Source: Caballeronia udeis
Lineage (GTDB): Bacteria > Pseudomonadota > Gammaproteobacteria > Burkholderiales > Burkholderiaceae
NCBI RefSeq assembly: GCF_001544555.2
Contig: NZ_FCOK02000040.1
Location: 18,573 to 82,572, forward strand
Reading direction: 5' to 3'
DNA length: 64,000 nucleotides
Shown: one piece after another, positions 33,318 through 41,882 of the stretch
How positions within the stretch are numbered: the first letter of the stretch is position 1
Layout: each line of letters starts with the position of its first letter
Notes under the pieces: generated by a model
Seen by the model: the letters and a program-made list of their open reading frames with translations, nothing else
The model's database searches: none
What the model was told of the DNA's origin: nothing
Program-made: the position numbers and the translations under genes

Positions 33318-35396
33318 TTAATGCACGGCGATCTGCACGCCCTGCTGAACCAGCAACTCCGTATGTGCGCCGGAGTGTTCGTACACGTTGTACGTGACAC
33401 CGCCCACTTGCGTGGTGCCGTGCTGCTCCCACTCGCCTTCGGCCAGACCCGCGATATGCGAGTTCGACAGGTCCACCACGTCGCCTTCCTTGCCCTGCAC
33501 CATCATCTGCTGCTTGCCGTCCTGCTGGAACAGGTCGGTTTCGCCCAAGTTCAGCACGTCGGTCAGTGAGAGCTTCAACGTGTTCGAATGGCTTGAGGTG
33601 CCCGCCGGGTTTGTCTCGATCACGTAGATGTCGTGCGCGCCCGGCGTCAGGTCCGGCGAGGGCCTGAACGTCCAGTCGCCGTTACCATCCACCGTGGTCG
33701 AGCCGATCATCGTCGGGCCGTCGTACACCGTGATGATGTCGCCCGGCGTGCCCTTGCCGCTGATGTCCGGATGCGGATCGTTCGTGGGCACGTTGGGCGC
33801 AATGATCGCGCCACTGCCGTCCGTGATGACGGGTGCAGACGGTGTGGCCGGCGTGCTCGTGTCGACCTTGAAGCTGATATCCGCGGAGTGCGGGCTCGTA
33901 CCACCCGCATTCGTTTCCGTCGCGTACAGGTCGTGCGCTCCGTTGGCCAGCGCCGCGTTCGGCTGCACACTCCACGTGCCGTCTCCCTTCACCACGGTCG
34001 AGCCGATCAACGTCGCGCCGTCGTACAGCTTGATCACGTCGCCTGCCGTGCCCTTGCCGTTGAGCGTGGGGCGCGGGTCGTCCGTTGTCATGCCGTTCGT
34101 GATCGGACCCGTGATCGCTCCTACAGCGTCGATCAACCCTGTGATCTCCGGCGCCACGGGCGCCACAGGAACATTCGTGTCCACCGTGAACGCGAACGAA
34201 TTGGAATGGGCGCTCTGCGTTCCTGCTGCGTTCACAGTCACCGCGTACAGGTTGTGCGTGCCGTCTGCCAACGCCACGCCCGGCGTGAGGCTCCACAAAC
34301 CGTTCCGGTCAACCGTAGCTTGTCCCACAACGGTCGCACCGTCGTAGACGACGATCTTGTCGCCCACCATGTCGCCAGTACCCTTGATCACCGGACGCGG
34401 GTCGTCGGTCGTGCCATTGAACGGAATGGGACCCGTGATCGGGCCTACGTTGTCGGTCAGCGATTCAATGGTCGGCGAGGCCGGCACGCTCGTGTCGATC
34501 TCGATGTTGGTCGAGGGCGAATGCGCGCTCGGTGTGCCCGCGGCATTCGTTTCCGTCACGTTGATGTTGTGCGTGCCGTCGGACAGGTCCGGCGACGGCG
34601 TGAACGACCAGTTCCCGTTGCCGTCCACCTTGGTCGAGCCGATCACCGTGTTGCCGTCGTACACCGTGATGATGTCGCCGGCTACGCCCTTGCCGTCGAT
34701 GTGCGGATGCGCGTCGTTCGTCGGCACGCCCGGCACAATTGCCGCGCCGCTGTCGTCAGTGACGGTCGGCGCAGAAGGTGTGGCCGGCACGCTCGTGTCG
34801 ATAGTGACGCTCTTGTGATCCGACTGCGGGCTTGGCACGCCGGCCGGGCTCGTGTCAACCACATAAAGGTCGTGCGTGCCGTTGGACAGGTCCGTCGTCG
34901 GCTTGACCTTCCACTGGCCGTCCGGCCCGATGGTGGCTGAACCAACCGGTGTGTTGCCGTCGTACAGGGCGATCGTATCGCCCGCCACGCCCGTGCCGTT
35001 GATCCACGGGTGCGCGTCGTTTGTCGGGTCTGTCAGTGCATGGCCCTGGTCGTCTGTCATGCCGTTGATCACCGGCTTGGGGGGCACAACCGGTGCGCTC
35101 GCCGGAATGATCACCGACATCGGAGTGGACGCGGAGCCGAAGTTGCCGTCGCTGCCCACGTCGATGGCTGTGAACGAGTGGTTGCCGCCCTTGAGGCTCG
35201 CCGGCACGGTGAAGGTCCACGTGCCGTTCGCCGCTACGGTGGCGGTGCCGATCATGCGCACGCCGTCGTACACGTTGACGTAGGTGCCGGCGGCGGCCGT
35301 GCCGTTGATCACCGGTTGCGCACTGTTCGCTGTACCGCCGCCGATTGCGCCGCCTACTGATGTAACGACTGCTTTAGAAGCAAATATAGTCGCCAT
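33318..35396 (-). CDS. Ig-like repeat protein, probable type I secreted adhesin
   Basis: A 692-residue acidic protein built of six Ig-like modules of about 95-100 residues (roughly 1-96, 107-200, 208-301, 308-406, 416-512 and 521-609). Each has the pattern GD-x-I-x-x-YDG ... IGST-x-VDGNG-x-W ... DGTHN-x-x-V-x-E-T-N-x-A-G. Modules 3 and 6 are near copies, as are 4 and 5. The C-terminal 80 residues (DVLNLGETDLFQQDG and the end VQQGVQIAVH) form a non-repeat domain like those of BapA-type type I substrates. No N-terminal signal peptide is present. A secretion ATPase fragment lies nearby at 43618, but no intact exporter is present in the window. Confidence 0.82.
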   Translation of the reverse strand: MATIFASKAVVTSVGGAIGGGTANSAQPVINGTAAAGTYVNVYDGVRMIGTATVAANGTWTFTVPASLKGGNHSFTAIDVGSDGNFGSASTPMSVIIPASAPVVPPKPVINGMTDDQGHALTDPTNDAHPWINGTGVAGDTIALYDGNTPVGSATIGPDGQWKVKPTTDLSNGTHDLYVVDTSPAGVPSPQSDHKSVTIDTSVPATPSAPTVTDDSGAAIVPGVPTNDAHPHIDGKGVAGDIITVYDGNTVIGSTKVDGNGNWSFTPSPDLSDGTHNINVTETNAAGTPSAHSPSTNIEIDTSVPASPTIESLTDNVGPITGPIPFNGTTDDPRPVIKGTGDMVGDKIVVYDGATVVGQATVDRNGLWSLTPGVALADGTHNLYAVTVNAAGTQSAHSNSFAFTVDTNVPVAPVAPEITGLIDAVGAITGPITNGMTTDDPRPTLNGKGTAGDVIKLYDGATLIGSTVVKGDGTWSVQPNAALANGAHDLYATETNAGGTSPHSADISFKVDTSTPATPSAPVITDGSGAIIAPNVPTNDPHPDISGKGTPGDIITVYDGPTMIGSTTVDGNGDWTFRPSPDLTPGAHDIYVIETNPAGTSSHSNTLKLSLTDVLNLGETDLFQQDGKQQMMVQGKEGDVVDLSNSHIAGLAEGEWEQHGTTQVGGVTYNVYEHSGAHTELLVQQGVQIAVH

Positions 35397-35867
35397 TTCT
35401 TTATACCTTGTGTTACTGAGAGATCGACGAGACCTGGAACCCGCGCAATAACGAAGAATTCATACGGCCCCGGCCAAGTACCGCGAAGAAGTTGCTGGCG
35501 CGTGATGCGCAGACTTCCCGCGAGAACGGCGATTCTGATTGCGGAACCCGTTACGACATACGGGAAAAATCCTAATTACATGGATATCCCGCCATACCCC
35601 GCCGCAATTCACGAAACGGCGTTCCAGCGCCCGGAGGCGACTAAGACCGCGCCCCAAAAACGTCTTACTCCGAGCGCACGCAGGTTTCGGATGCGCGTTC
35701 GCTTGATACCGTCCAGGTAGTGGGACAAAGAACTCAAACTAACCCAGCAGGGAAGCGTTCGAACACTGTATTTATAAGGATTCCTTTTCATGATTCGAGA
35801 CGAGCATGACCGGACACGGCAAAATATTTGACAATACGTTTGCGACAGCGCTTCACGTTATAGAAAA
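35397..35867. other. Intergenic region upstream of the Ig-like repeat gene
   Basis: About 470 bases with no convincing gene. It presumably holds the promoter and a long 5' leader of the leftward repeat-protein gene. A TATAAAT-like box on the minus strand lies near 35775. A weak inverted repeat, taagac and gtctta, is at 35642-35667. Confidence 0.5.
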
Positions 35868-35870
35868 GCA

Positions 35871-35905
35871 AAAGACCGGTCCAGCTTGACGCTGAAACGG
35901 TCTTT
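35871..35905. terminator. Bidirectional terminator downstream of gntK
   Basis: Outer arms aaagaccg (35871-35878) and cggtcttt (35898-35905) enclose a second pair, cagc and gctg (35882-35885 and 35891-35894). T-runs follow on both strands. It lies about 105 bases after the gntK stop and probably ends the leftward gluconate operon; no rightward gene reads into it. Confidence 0.75.
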
Positions 35906-36010
35906 TTCTTTAATGCGATAGCAGATTAACGTGTGAATCCGTGACTATTCAGACATTCGCACGTTTCGCTATTTACCTTGATCGGAACTCTCTCAAATGG
36001 CTTATTAAAG

Positions 36011-36505
36011 TCAGCGATCCTTCACCTCATTCAACACCTTGTCCACAATCTGCTCCGGCGTGAGCGCAATATCCACCTCTATAGCTTCATCCGGACCGGG
36101 CGGCTCCAGCGTATCAAGCTGACTCTGCAGCAGCGCCGGATCGAAGAAATGGCCCGTGCGTGTCTTGATCCGCTCCCTCAACAACTCCGGCGTTCCCTTC
36201 AGATAAACAAACGTCACGTCCTTGTCGCCTTTGCGAAGAATATCTCGATACACGTGCTTCAACGCCGAGCACGCATACACGTGGGTGGTGCCGTCGGCCT
36301 GCTTTTCTTCTATCGATACCCGAATGGCCGCAAGCCAAGGCCAGCGGTCTTCGTCCGTCAGCGGAATGCCCTTGTGCATCTTGTCCTTGTTCGCCTGGCT
36401 ATGAAAACTGTCGGCATCGGCGAAATCGCACTTCAGCCGTTCAGCCAGCATTTCGCCGATTGTCGTCTTGCCACAACCGGATACGCCCATCGCGATCAAT
36501 ATCAT
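36011..36505 (-). CDS. gntK: Gluconokinase
   Basis: Phosphorylates D-gluconate to 6-phosphogluconate with ATP. The 164-residue P-loop kinase has Walker A GVSGCGKTTIG at residues 7-17, the substrate block FADADSFHSQANKDKMHKG and the lid region YLKGTPELLRERIKTRTGHF. It is ten bases after gntP in the same direction, so transport and phosphorylation are encoded together. The product feeds edd and eda directly upstream on the chromosome. Confidence 0.96.
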   Translation of the reverse strand: MILIAMGVSGCGKTTIGEMLAERLKCDFADADSFHSQANKDKMHKGIPLTDEDRWPWLAAIRVSIEEKQADGTTHVYACSALKHVYRDILRKGDKDVTFVYLKGTPELLRERIKTRTGHFFDPALLQSQLDTLEPPGPDEAIEVDIALTPEQIVDKVLNEVKDR

Positions 36506-36515
36506 TGAAATCTCC

Positions 36516-37880
36516 TTACACGACCGTCGCGAGCGCGAAAGTCAAACCCAAACCCATGATTGAAATGATCGTCTCGCACAGCGACCACGTCTTGAATGTC
36601 TGGCCAACCGTCATGCCGAAATACTCCTTCACCAGCCAGAAACCGCCGTCGTTCACGTGCGAGAAGATCAACGACCCGCAACCCGTCGCGAGCACCAGCA
36701 ATTCCGGGCTCACGCTGCCGCCGGCTGCCGCCGCTATTGGCGCGACAATGCCGCAGGCGGTGGTCATTGCCACCGTCGCGGAACCCGTCGCGAGGCGAAT
36801 CAGCGCCGCGACGAACCAGCCGAGCAGCAGCGGCGACAAATGCGCGGCCGATGCCGACGTCACAAGCTGCTGGGAAATCCCGCTCTCGCGCAACACGTTG
36901 CCGAACCCGCCGCCCGCGCCCACGATCAACGTAATACCCGCAATAGGCGCCAGGCACTCGCCGCAAAACTTCTGGATCTGCTCACGATTGAAACCACGCG
37001 ACGCACCGAAACTCCAGAAGCTGAACAGCACCGCGATCAACAACGCAACGTCCGAGTTGCCGACGAAATGCAGCAGGTCGTTAGCAAGCGTTTTCGGCGT
37101 GGAGACCAGGTCGGCCCAACTGCCGATCAGCATCAGGATCACCGGCAGCAAGATGGTGAACAACGTGATGCCGAAACCCGGCAGTTCGCGCGGTGCGTCG
37201 CCTTCCTTGTGTGAATCGACGAATTGAGCCGCGAGCGGATTATGCTCGGGAAGCTTGATGGTCTTGTGGATCAGCAGCGCGAACAGCGGACCGGCGACAA
37301 TCGCTGTGGGGATGCCGACAATCAGCCCATACACAATCGTCCGGCCAATATCCGCGTGATACGCCTGCACGGCGAGCATGGCGGCCGGGTGCGGCGGAAT
37401 CAGGCCGTGTACTACAGAGAGCCCGGCGACCATTGGCAAGCCGATCAGCAACAGCGATTTACCCGTGCGCTTCGCGACGTTGAACGCAATCGGAATCAGC
37501 AGCACGAAGCCCACTTCGAAAAACACCGGCAAGCCAACAATGATTGCCACGAACAGCATGGCCCAGTGAATGTTCTTCTCGCCGAACCAGCTGATCAGCG
37601 TATTCGCAATGCGTTCGGCGCCGCCCGATTCGGCCATCATCTTGCCGAGCATGGTGCCCAGACCCACCACGATCGCTATGTGCCCAAGCGTGTTGCCATT
37701 GCCGGTTTCGAAGGCCTTGACGATCTTGTCCATCGGCATGCCGGCGGCCAGCCCGAGCAGCAACGAAACAATGATCAGGACGAGAAACGGGTACACCTTG
37801 TATCGCGTAATGAGCAAGATCAGCAGACCAATCGCGATAACCCCGTACACCAGCAACATGCTGCCGTGGACTGGCTCCAT
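36516..37880 (-). CDS. gntP: Gluconate:H+ symporter, GntP family
   Basis: Inner-membrane gluconate permease with about twelve hydrophobic segments over 454 residues. Family blocks include GLGTMLGKMMAESGGAERIA, LIPPHPAAMLAVQAYHADIG, and VGAGGGFGNVLRESGI, typical of GntP/GntT proteins. It precedes gntK. No gntR gene is adjacent, so control may fall to HexR or to a distant regulator. The region 37881-38050 contains its promoter and no other gene. Confidence 0.93.
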   Translation of the reverse strand: MEPVHGSMLLVYGVIAIGLLILLITRYKVYPFLVLIIVSLLLGLAAGMPMDKIVKAFETGNGNTLGHIAIVVGLGTMLGKMMAESGGAERIANTLISWFGEKNIHWAMLFVAIIVGLPVFFEVGFVLLIPIAFNVAKRTGKSLLLIGLPMVAGLSVVHGLIPPHPAAMLAVQAYHADIGRTIVYGLIVGIPTAIVAGPLFALLIHKTIKLPEHNPLAAQFVDSHKEGDAPRELPGFGITLFTILLPVILMLIGSWADLVSTPKTLANDLLHFVGNSDVALLIAVLFSFWSFGASRGFNREQIQKFCGECLAPIAGITLIVGAGGGFGNVLRESGISQQLVTSASAAHLSPLLLGWFVAALIRLATGSATVAMTTACGIVAPIAAAAGGSVSPELLVLATGCGSLIFSHVNDGGFWLVKEYFGMTVGQTFKTWSLCETIISIMGLGLTFALATVV

Positions 37881-38050
37881 GAAGTGCCTCCCTCAACTGT
37901 TGACGTTATTTTTTCGTCCGCTGCGGCCGTTGTCGCCAGCTTGGTGTTTTACCGTGGCTTGTCCGGCCGGGCGGATGATCGAGTGTTGAAACGGGATTTT
38001 ACTTGCAGCGTCCGAAACGCGCGCAGTAAGCGTTCCCGATAGCGCAAAGA

Positions 38051-38084
38051 AAAAGCCTCCGCGGTGAGACCCGGGGAGGCTTTT
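38051..38084 (-). terminator. Terminator after eda
   Basis: The arms aaaagcctcc (38051-38060) and ggaggctttt (38075-38084) pair over ten bases. On the minus strand the hairpin ends in a T-run (ggctttttctttg) and lies 28 bases beyond the eda stop, separating edd-eda from gntP-gntK. Confidence 0.88.
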
Positions 38085-38111
38085 CAATGAAGAGATACAA
38101 CGGCAGGGTTT

Positions 38112-38747
38112 CTACGCCCTTGCCGGCGCCAGCGTACTCGCAGCGCGTGCAAGGCGCGTGACTTCTTCCCAGTTTTGCGCGCTGAGCGCGGCTTTCGGCG
38201 TGAGCCACGAACCGCCTACGCAGACTACATTCGGCAGCGCGAGGAAAGTGGGCGCAATTTCTGCGGTAATGCCGCCCGTCGGACAGAACTTCAAGGTCGG
38301 GAACGGACCATTGAGCGCTTGCAGCATGGCCACCCCGCCCGCCTGTTGCGCCGGGAACAGTTTCACGATTTCGTAACCGAGTTCCATCGCGTTGATGATG
38401 TCGGTCGGCGTCATCACGCCGGGCAGGAGCGGCAGGCCGGCATCGAGCGACGCCAGGTGAATCTCCTTCGTCAATCCCGGCGACACACCGAATTGCGCGC
38501 CCGCTTTTTTCGCCTGCGCGCAGTGCTCGGGTTTGGTGATCGTGCCAACGCCCACCACAATGTCGTCCGCCAGATGACTCGCCCGTTCAATGGCCGCGAG
38601 CCCCGCCGCCGTGCGCAGCGTGATTTCCAGCACCTTCACACCGCCCGCGTGCAGCGCGCGCGACACGTTTTCGCCCTGCTCCACCGACTCGAACGCGAGG
38701 ACCGGAATGACCGGCCCGAGCCGCACGATTTCGCTTACCGTTTTCAT
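38112..38747 (-). CDS. eda: KDPG/KHG aldolase
   Basis: Class I aldolase that splits 2-keto-3-deoxy-6-phosphogluconate to pyruvate and glyceraldehyde 3-phosphate, the last step of the Entner-Doudoroff pathway. The 211-residue product starts MKTVSEIVRLGPVIPVLAFE. The Glu of LEITLRTAAGL and the Schiff-base Lys region FCPTGGI (with VKLFPAQQAGG) are visible. The start ATG at 38747 lies ten bases after the edd stop; the longer open frame upstream is edd sequence in another frame. Confidence 0.96.
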   Translation of the reverse strand: MKTVSEIVRLGPVIPVLAFESVEQGENVSRALHAGGVKVLEITLRTAAGLAAIERASHLADDIVVGVGTITKPEHCAQAKKAGAQFGVSPGLTKEIHLASLDAGLPLLPGVMTPTDIINAMELGYEIVKLFPAQQAGGVAMLQALNGPFPTLKFCPTGGITAEIAPTFLALPNVVCVGGSWLTPKAALSAQNWEEVTRLARAASTLAPARA

Positions 38748-38757
38748 GTACTGCTCC

Positions 38758-40608
38758 TTATAGGTTGTGGGGGGCTTCGCCCACCATCGGCCCGAAAACC
38801 GATGCGCCCAGTTCAGCCGGCATTGCCGCGCTGCGGAATACGCCGAACAGCTCGCGTCCGAAACCGACTTCATTGCCGGCCTGATGTTTCGGCTGCCCGA
38901 CTTCGCGGGCGGCCCATTCCTGCTCGTCAATCTCGACGTCGAGCACACCCTTGTTTGCGTCGATGACAATCATGTCGCCCGTGCGAACCTTGCCTATGGG
39001 GCCATGCAGCAGCGCTTCCGGCGAGATATGGATCACAGCAGGAACCTTGCCCGACGCGCCCGACATGCGCCCGTCCGTCACCAGCGCAACGTGGAAACCC
39101 TGATCCTGCAACACGCCCAGAAGCGGCGTCAACCGGTGCAACTCCGGCATTCCGTTCGCCCGCGCGCCCTGGAATCGCACGATGGCGACGAAATCGCGCT
39201 TGAGCTCGCCGTTATCGAACGCTTCCTGCACTTCCTCCTGCGATTCGAACACAATAGCCGGCGCCTTCACATGCCGATGCGCCTCTGCCACCGCCGAGAT
39301 CTTGATCACGCCACGGCCAAGCTTGCCCTGCATCAGGCGCAAACCGCCATCCGGCGCGAACGGTTCCTTGTGGCTGCGCAGCACTTTGGTGTCGTGGCTG
39401 GTTTCGCTGCCGTCGACCCATTGCAGCTTGCCATCGATCAGTTTCGGTTCGCGCGTGTAGTGCTTCAGGCCCTTGCCCGCGACAGTCGTCACGTCTTCGT
39501 GCAGCAGGCCGGCCTGAAGCAGGTCGCGCACCAGGTACGCAACGCCGCCCGCCGCGTGGAAATGGTTCACGTCGGCCTTGCCGTTCGGATAGATCCGCGC
39601 GGTCAGGGGTACGGCTTGCGAGAGTTCATCGAAGTCATTCCAGTCGATCACAATGCCCGCCGCCCGCGCGATTGCCACCAGATGCAACGTGTGATTGGTG
39701 GAGCCGCCCGTTGCCAGCAACGCAACAATGCCGTTCACAATCGCTTTTTCATCGACAACATGGCCAACCGGCGTGTAATGCCCCCGATCCACGGTCAGTT
39801 CCAGCACGCGCTTCGCGGCTTCGGCGGTGAGCGCGTCTCGCAACGGCGTATGCGGGTGGATAAATGCAGAACCCGGCAAATGCAGGCCCATGACTTCCAT
39901 CAGCATCTGGTTGCTATTGGCAGTGCCGTAGAACGTGCACGTGCCGTGGCCGTGGTAAGCCGCCGCCTCAGCTTCCAGCAGCGCGTTGCGGTCGCAGGCG
40001 CCGGTCGCGAATTGCTGGCGGACCTTGGCTTTGTCGTCGTTCGTGAGACCGCTGGTCATCGGGCCGGCGGGGACGAAAATGGTCGGAAGATGGCCGAACT
40101 GCAGCGCGCCGATCAGCAAGCCCGGAACGATCTTGTCGCAAATGCCGAGGCACAAGGCGGCATCGAACATGTTGTGGGTCAATGCGACGGCGGTGCTCAT
40201 TGCAATCACTTCGCGCGAGAACAGCGACAGTTCCATGCCCGCGTTGCCTTGCGTGACGCCGTCGCACATAGCCGGCACGCCGCCAGCGAATTGCGCCACG
40301 CCGCCCGCTTCGCGGGCGGCGTGCTTGATGATGTCAGGGTAATTCTTGAAAGGCGCGTGCGCGGAAAGCATCTCGTTATAAGACGAAACGATGCCGATAT
40401 TCGGCTCGCGCACCGCCTTGATCGAGATTTTTTCCTGGCCTTCCAGGCCGGCAAAACCATGCGCGAGGTTTGCGCATGACAGCGCGCCGCGGGCGGGAAA
40501 ATGACCTTGCGCGCCGTCAATACGCGCCAGGTACGCCGAACGCGTCGGCTTGCTGCGCTCGATCACGCGCTGGGTGACTTTATTCAAATGTGAATGCGGG
40601 GAAACCAT
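38758..40608 (-). CDS. edd: 6-phosphogluconate dehydratase
   Basis: Iron-sulphur dehydratase of the IlvD/Edd family that makes KDPG from 6-phosphogluconate. The 616 residues start MVSPHSHLNKVTQRV. The cluster cysteines lie in PAMCDGVTQG, LGICDKIVPG, and GHGTCTFYGTANS, and the substrate signature GRMSGASGKVP is near the C-terminus. The ATG at 40608 is preferred; the upstream extension runs into promoter sequence. It is the first gene of edd-eda and is divergent from hexR, with two palindromic sites between them. Confidence 0.97.
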   Translation of the reverse strand: MVSPHSHLNKVTQRVIERSKPTRSAYLARIDGAQGHFPARGALSCANLAHGFAGLEGQEKISIKAVREPNIGIVSSYNEMLSAHAPFKNYPDIIKHAAREAGGVAQFAGGVPAMCDGVTQGNAGMELSLFSREVIAMSTAVALTHNMFDAALCLGICDKIVPGLLIGALQFGHLPTIFVPAGPMTSGLTNDDKAKVRQQFATGACDRNALLEAEAAAYHGHGTCTFYGTANSNQMLMEVMGLHLPGSAFIHPHTPLRDALTAEAAKRVLELTVDRGHYTPVGHVVDEKAIVNGIVALLATGGSTNHTLHLVAIARAAGIVIDWNDFDELSQAVPLTARIYPNGKADVNHFHAAGGVAYLVRDLLQAGLLHEDVTTVAGKGLKHYTREPKLIDGKLQWVDGSETSHDTKVLRSHKEPFAPDGGLRLMQGKLGRGVIKISAVAEAHRHVKAPAIVFESQEEVQEAFDNGELKRDFVAIVRFQGARANGMPELHRLTPLLGVLQDQGFHVALVTDGRMSGASGKVPAVIHISPEALLHGPIGKVRTGDMIVIDANKGVLDVEIDEQEWAAREVGQPKHQAGNEVGFGRELFGVFRSAAMPAELGASVFGPMVGEAPHNL

Positions 40609-40715
40609 CGAAACTCCTTCGGCTCGTTGCAGCGAGCGGGCGGTTGACGCCGGGTTGAACGGTCGCGGGGACGGGGAAGTTTTGTTTTTCAAGCGTTCCC
40701 GAATCACGAGTACGA

Positions 40716-40735
40716 ATTCTAGTAGAAAAACTACA
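40716..40735 (-). promoter_or_regulatory. Putative HexR operator at the edd promoter
   Basis: The 15-base element agtagaaaaactaca (40721-40735; minus strand tgtagtttttctact) is an imperfect palindrome that differs at two positions from the element at 40841-40855. On the minus strand it abuts a TAGAAT -10 box (40721-40716), so a bound repressor would cover the edd-eda promoter. It resembles the TGTARTnnnnYTACA-type HexR sites known in gamma-proteobacteria. Confidence 0.75.
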
Positions 40736-40840
40736 CGAATTCCATCTAGAAAACCCTTATTTTGCTTAGAAATCTTATGTGATGGCTTACTTTGCGTGCT
40801 TGCTCAGGTCGCCCGAAACACTATGAATCGCAAAATATCA

Positions 40841-40876
40841 TGTAGTTTTTGTACATTTCGATCAATCGGCTATAGT
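40841..40876 (+). promoter_or_regulatory. Putative HexR operator and promoter of hexR
   Basis: The palindromic element tgtagtttttgtaca occupies 40841-40855, flanked by a and t that extend the symmetry. A TATAGT -10 box at 40871-40876 is 16-17 bases downstream of the TTTGTA/TTGTAC region in the palindrome, so the operator covers the -35 site. This layout predicts autorepression of hexR. Confidence 0.7.
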
Positions 40877-40907
40877 CCACGCATTTCCAGCATAGGCGAG
40901 ATTCCCG

Positions 40908-41753
40908 ATGTTGCTGTCCCAAGTCGAAGCAATGCGCGAGCAGTTGCGCCCCTCCGAGCGCAAGCTCGCTGACTACGTGCTGGAGGCGCCGCGCGAAGTG
41001 CTGGACATGGCCATGACGGACTTTGCGAAGCGCGCAGGCGTCAGCCAGCCGACGATTGCGCGGTTCTGCCAAGCGCTGGGTTTTTCGGGATTCCGCGAGT
41101 TCAAGATCCGGCTGGCGCAGAGCATTGCGTCCGTTGTTCCCGCACCGGCCGTGTTCCGCGATGTCCGCGCCGATGAACCCGCCGCCGGCGTCGCGGCGAA
41201 AGTGCTCGACCGGACCATTGGCGCGTTGCTGCAGGTGCGCAATAGTTTGTCATCGGATAGCGTGGCGGCGGCTATTGCACTGCTGGCCGAAGCGCGGCGG
41301 ATCGAGTTTTACGGCGCAGGCGGATCGGGAATTGCCGCACTCGATATCCAGCACAAGTTCTTCAGGCTCGGCGTGCCGAGCGTCGCGTATTCCGATCCGC
41401 ATACGTATACAACATCCGCTGCGCTGCTGGGCGCGGGGGATGTGGTGGTGGTGATATCGAACACGGGGCGCACGCGCGACATACTGGATGCGGTGAAATC
41501 GGCGCTGGACAGCGGCGCGAAGGTCATCGCGATCACGCATGGAAATTCACCGTTGGCGCGTTTGGCGAGCGTGGGGTTGTTCGCGAACGTTGATGAAGAC
41601 ACCGACATTTTTTCGCCGATGACATCGCGGGTATCGCATCTGGCAATCGGCGATATTTTGGCGGTGGGCGTGGCGCTGGCGCGCGGGCCGGAGTTTGCGG
41701 AGAGGCTGGCTGAGGCGAAGGGCGTGTTGGATAGACGGCGGGTGGGGAATTAG
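40908..41753 (+). CDS. hexR: MurR/RpiR-family regulator of hexose catabolism
   Basis: A 281-residue repressor with an N-terminal RpiR helix-turn-helix (about residues 1-75, with FAKRAGVSQPTIARFCQALG) and a C-terminal SIS sugar-phosphate domain (about 120-250, with FYGAGGSGIAALDIQHKF and VVISNTGRTRDILDAV). In relatives HexR binds KDPG, which releases it from DNA. Its divergent position from edd-eda and the matching palindromes upstream of both genes support the assignment. A terminator follows 26 bases after the stop. Confidence 0.92.
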   Translation: MLLSQVEAMREQLRPSERKLADYVLEAPREVLDMAMTDFAKRAGVSQPTIARFCQALGFSGFREFKIRLAQSIASVVPAPAVFRDVRADEPAAGVAAKVLDRTIGALLQVRNSLSSDSVAAAIALLAEARRIEFYGAGGSGIAALDIQHKFFRLGVPSVAYSDPHTYTTSAALLGAGDVVVVISNTGRTRDILDAVKSALDSGAKVIAITHGNSPLARLASVGLFANVDEDTDIFSPMTSRVSHLAIGDILAVGVALARGPEFAERLAEAKGVLDRRRVGN

Positions 41754-41779
41754 CTGGCTTGGGTTTCACGCCGCAAAAA

Positions 41780-41811
41780 AAAGCGGGTTCTTCCGAAGAA
41801 GAACCCGCTTT
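41780..41811 (+). terminator. Terminator of hexR
   Basis: A 14-bp perfect stem, aaagcgggttcttc and gaagaacccgcttt, with loop cgaa, followed by tgcatttta. Confidence 0.9.
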
Positions 41812-41841
41812 GCATTTTAGAAAACCTTTTCTTCGAAAAAC

Positions 41842-41863
41842 CCGGTTCTTGCGAACCGGATTT
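41842..41863 (-). terminator. Terminator of the adhesin gene
   Basis: The arms ccggttc (41842-41848) and gaaccgg (41853-41859) form a 7-bp stem. On the minus strand it is followed by the T-run ggtttttcg. It lies 20-40 bases beyond the adhesin stop and back to back with the hexR terminator. Confidence 0.8.
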
Positions 41864-41882
41864 CTCTCAGATCAGACTTCGA

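Noticed and set aside
33633..34940. Rightward open frame of about 435 codons opposite the Ig-like repeat gene
   Set aside because: It repeats only because the coding strand repeats; the composition is Arg/Val/His-rich and lacks a domain.
33318..35396. CRISPR-like repetition
   Set aside because: The repeats are about 300 bases long, translate in frame to Ig-like modules and have no uniform short repeats with spacers.
35828..35910. Small RNA gene with TTGACA box before the terminator at 35871
   Set aside because: No -10 box lies at an acceptable distance from TTGACA (35828-35833), and the terminator is explained by the leftward gntP-gntK operon.
38767..40479. Rightward open frame of about 570 codons opposite edd
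   Set aside because: Antisense to edd with no recognised domain; edd motifs settle the coding strand.
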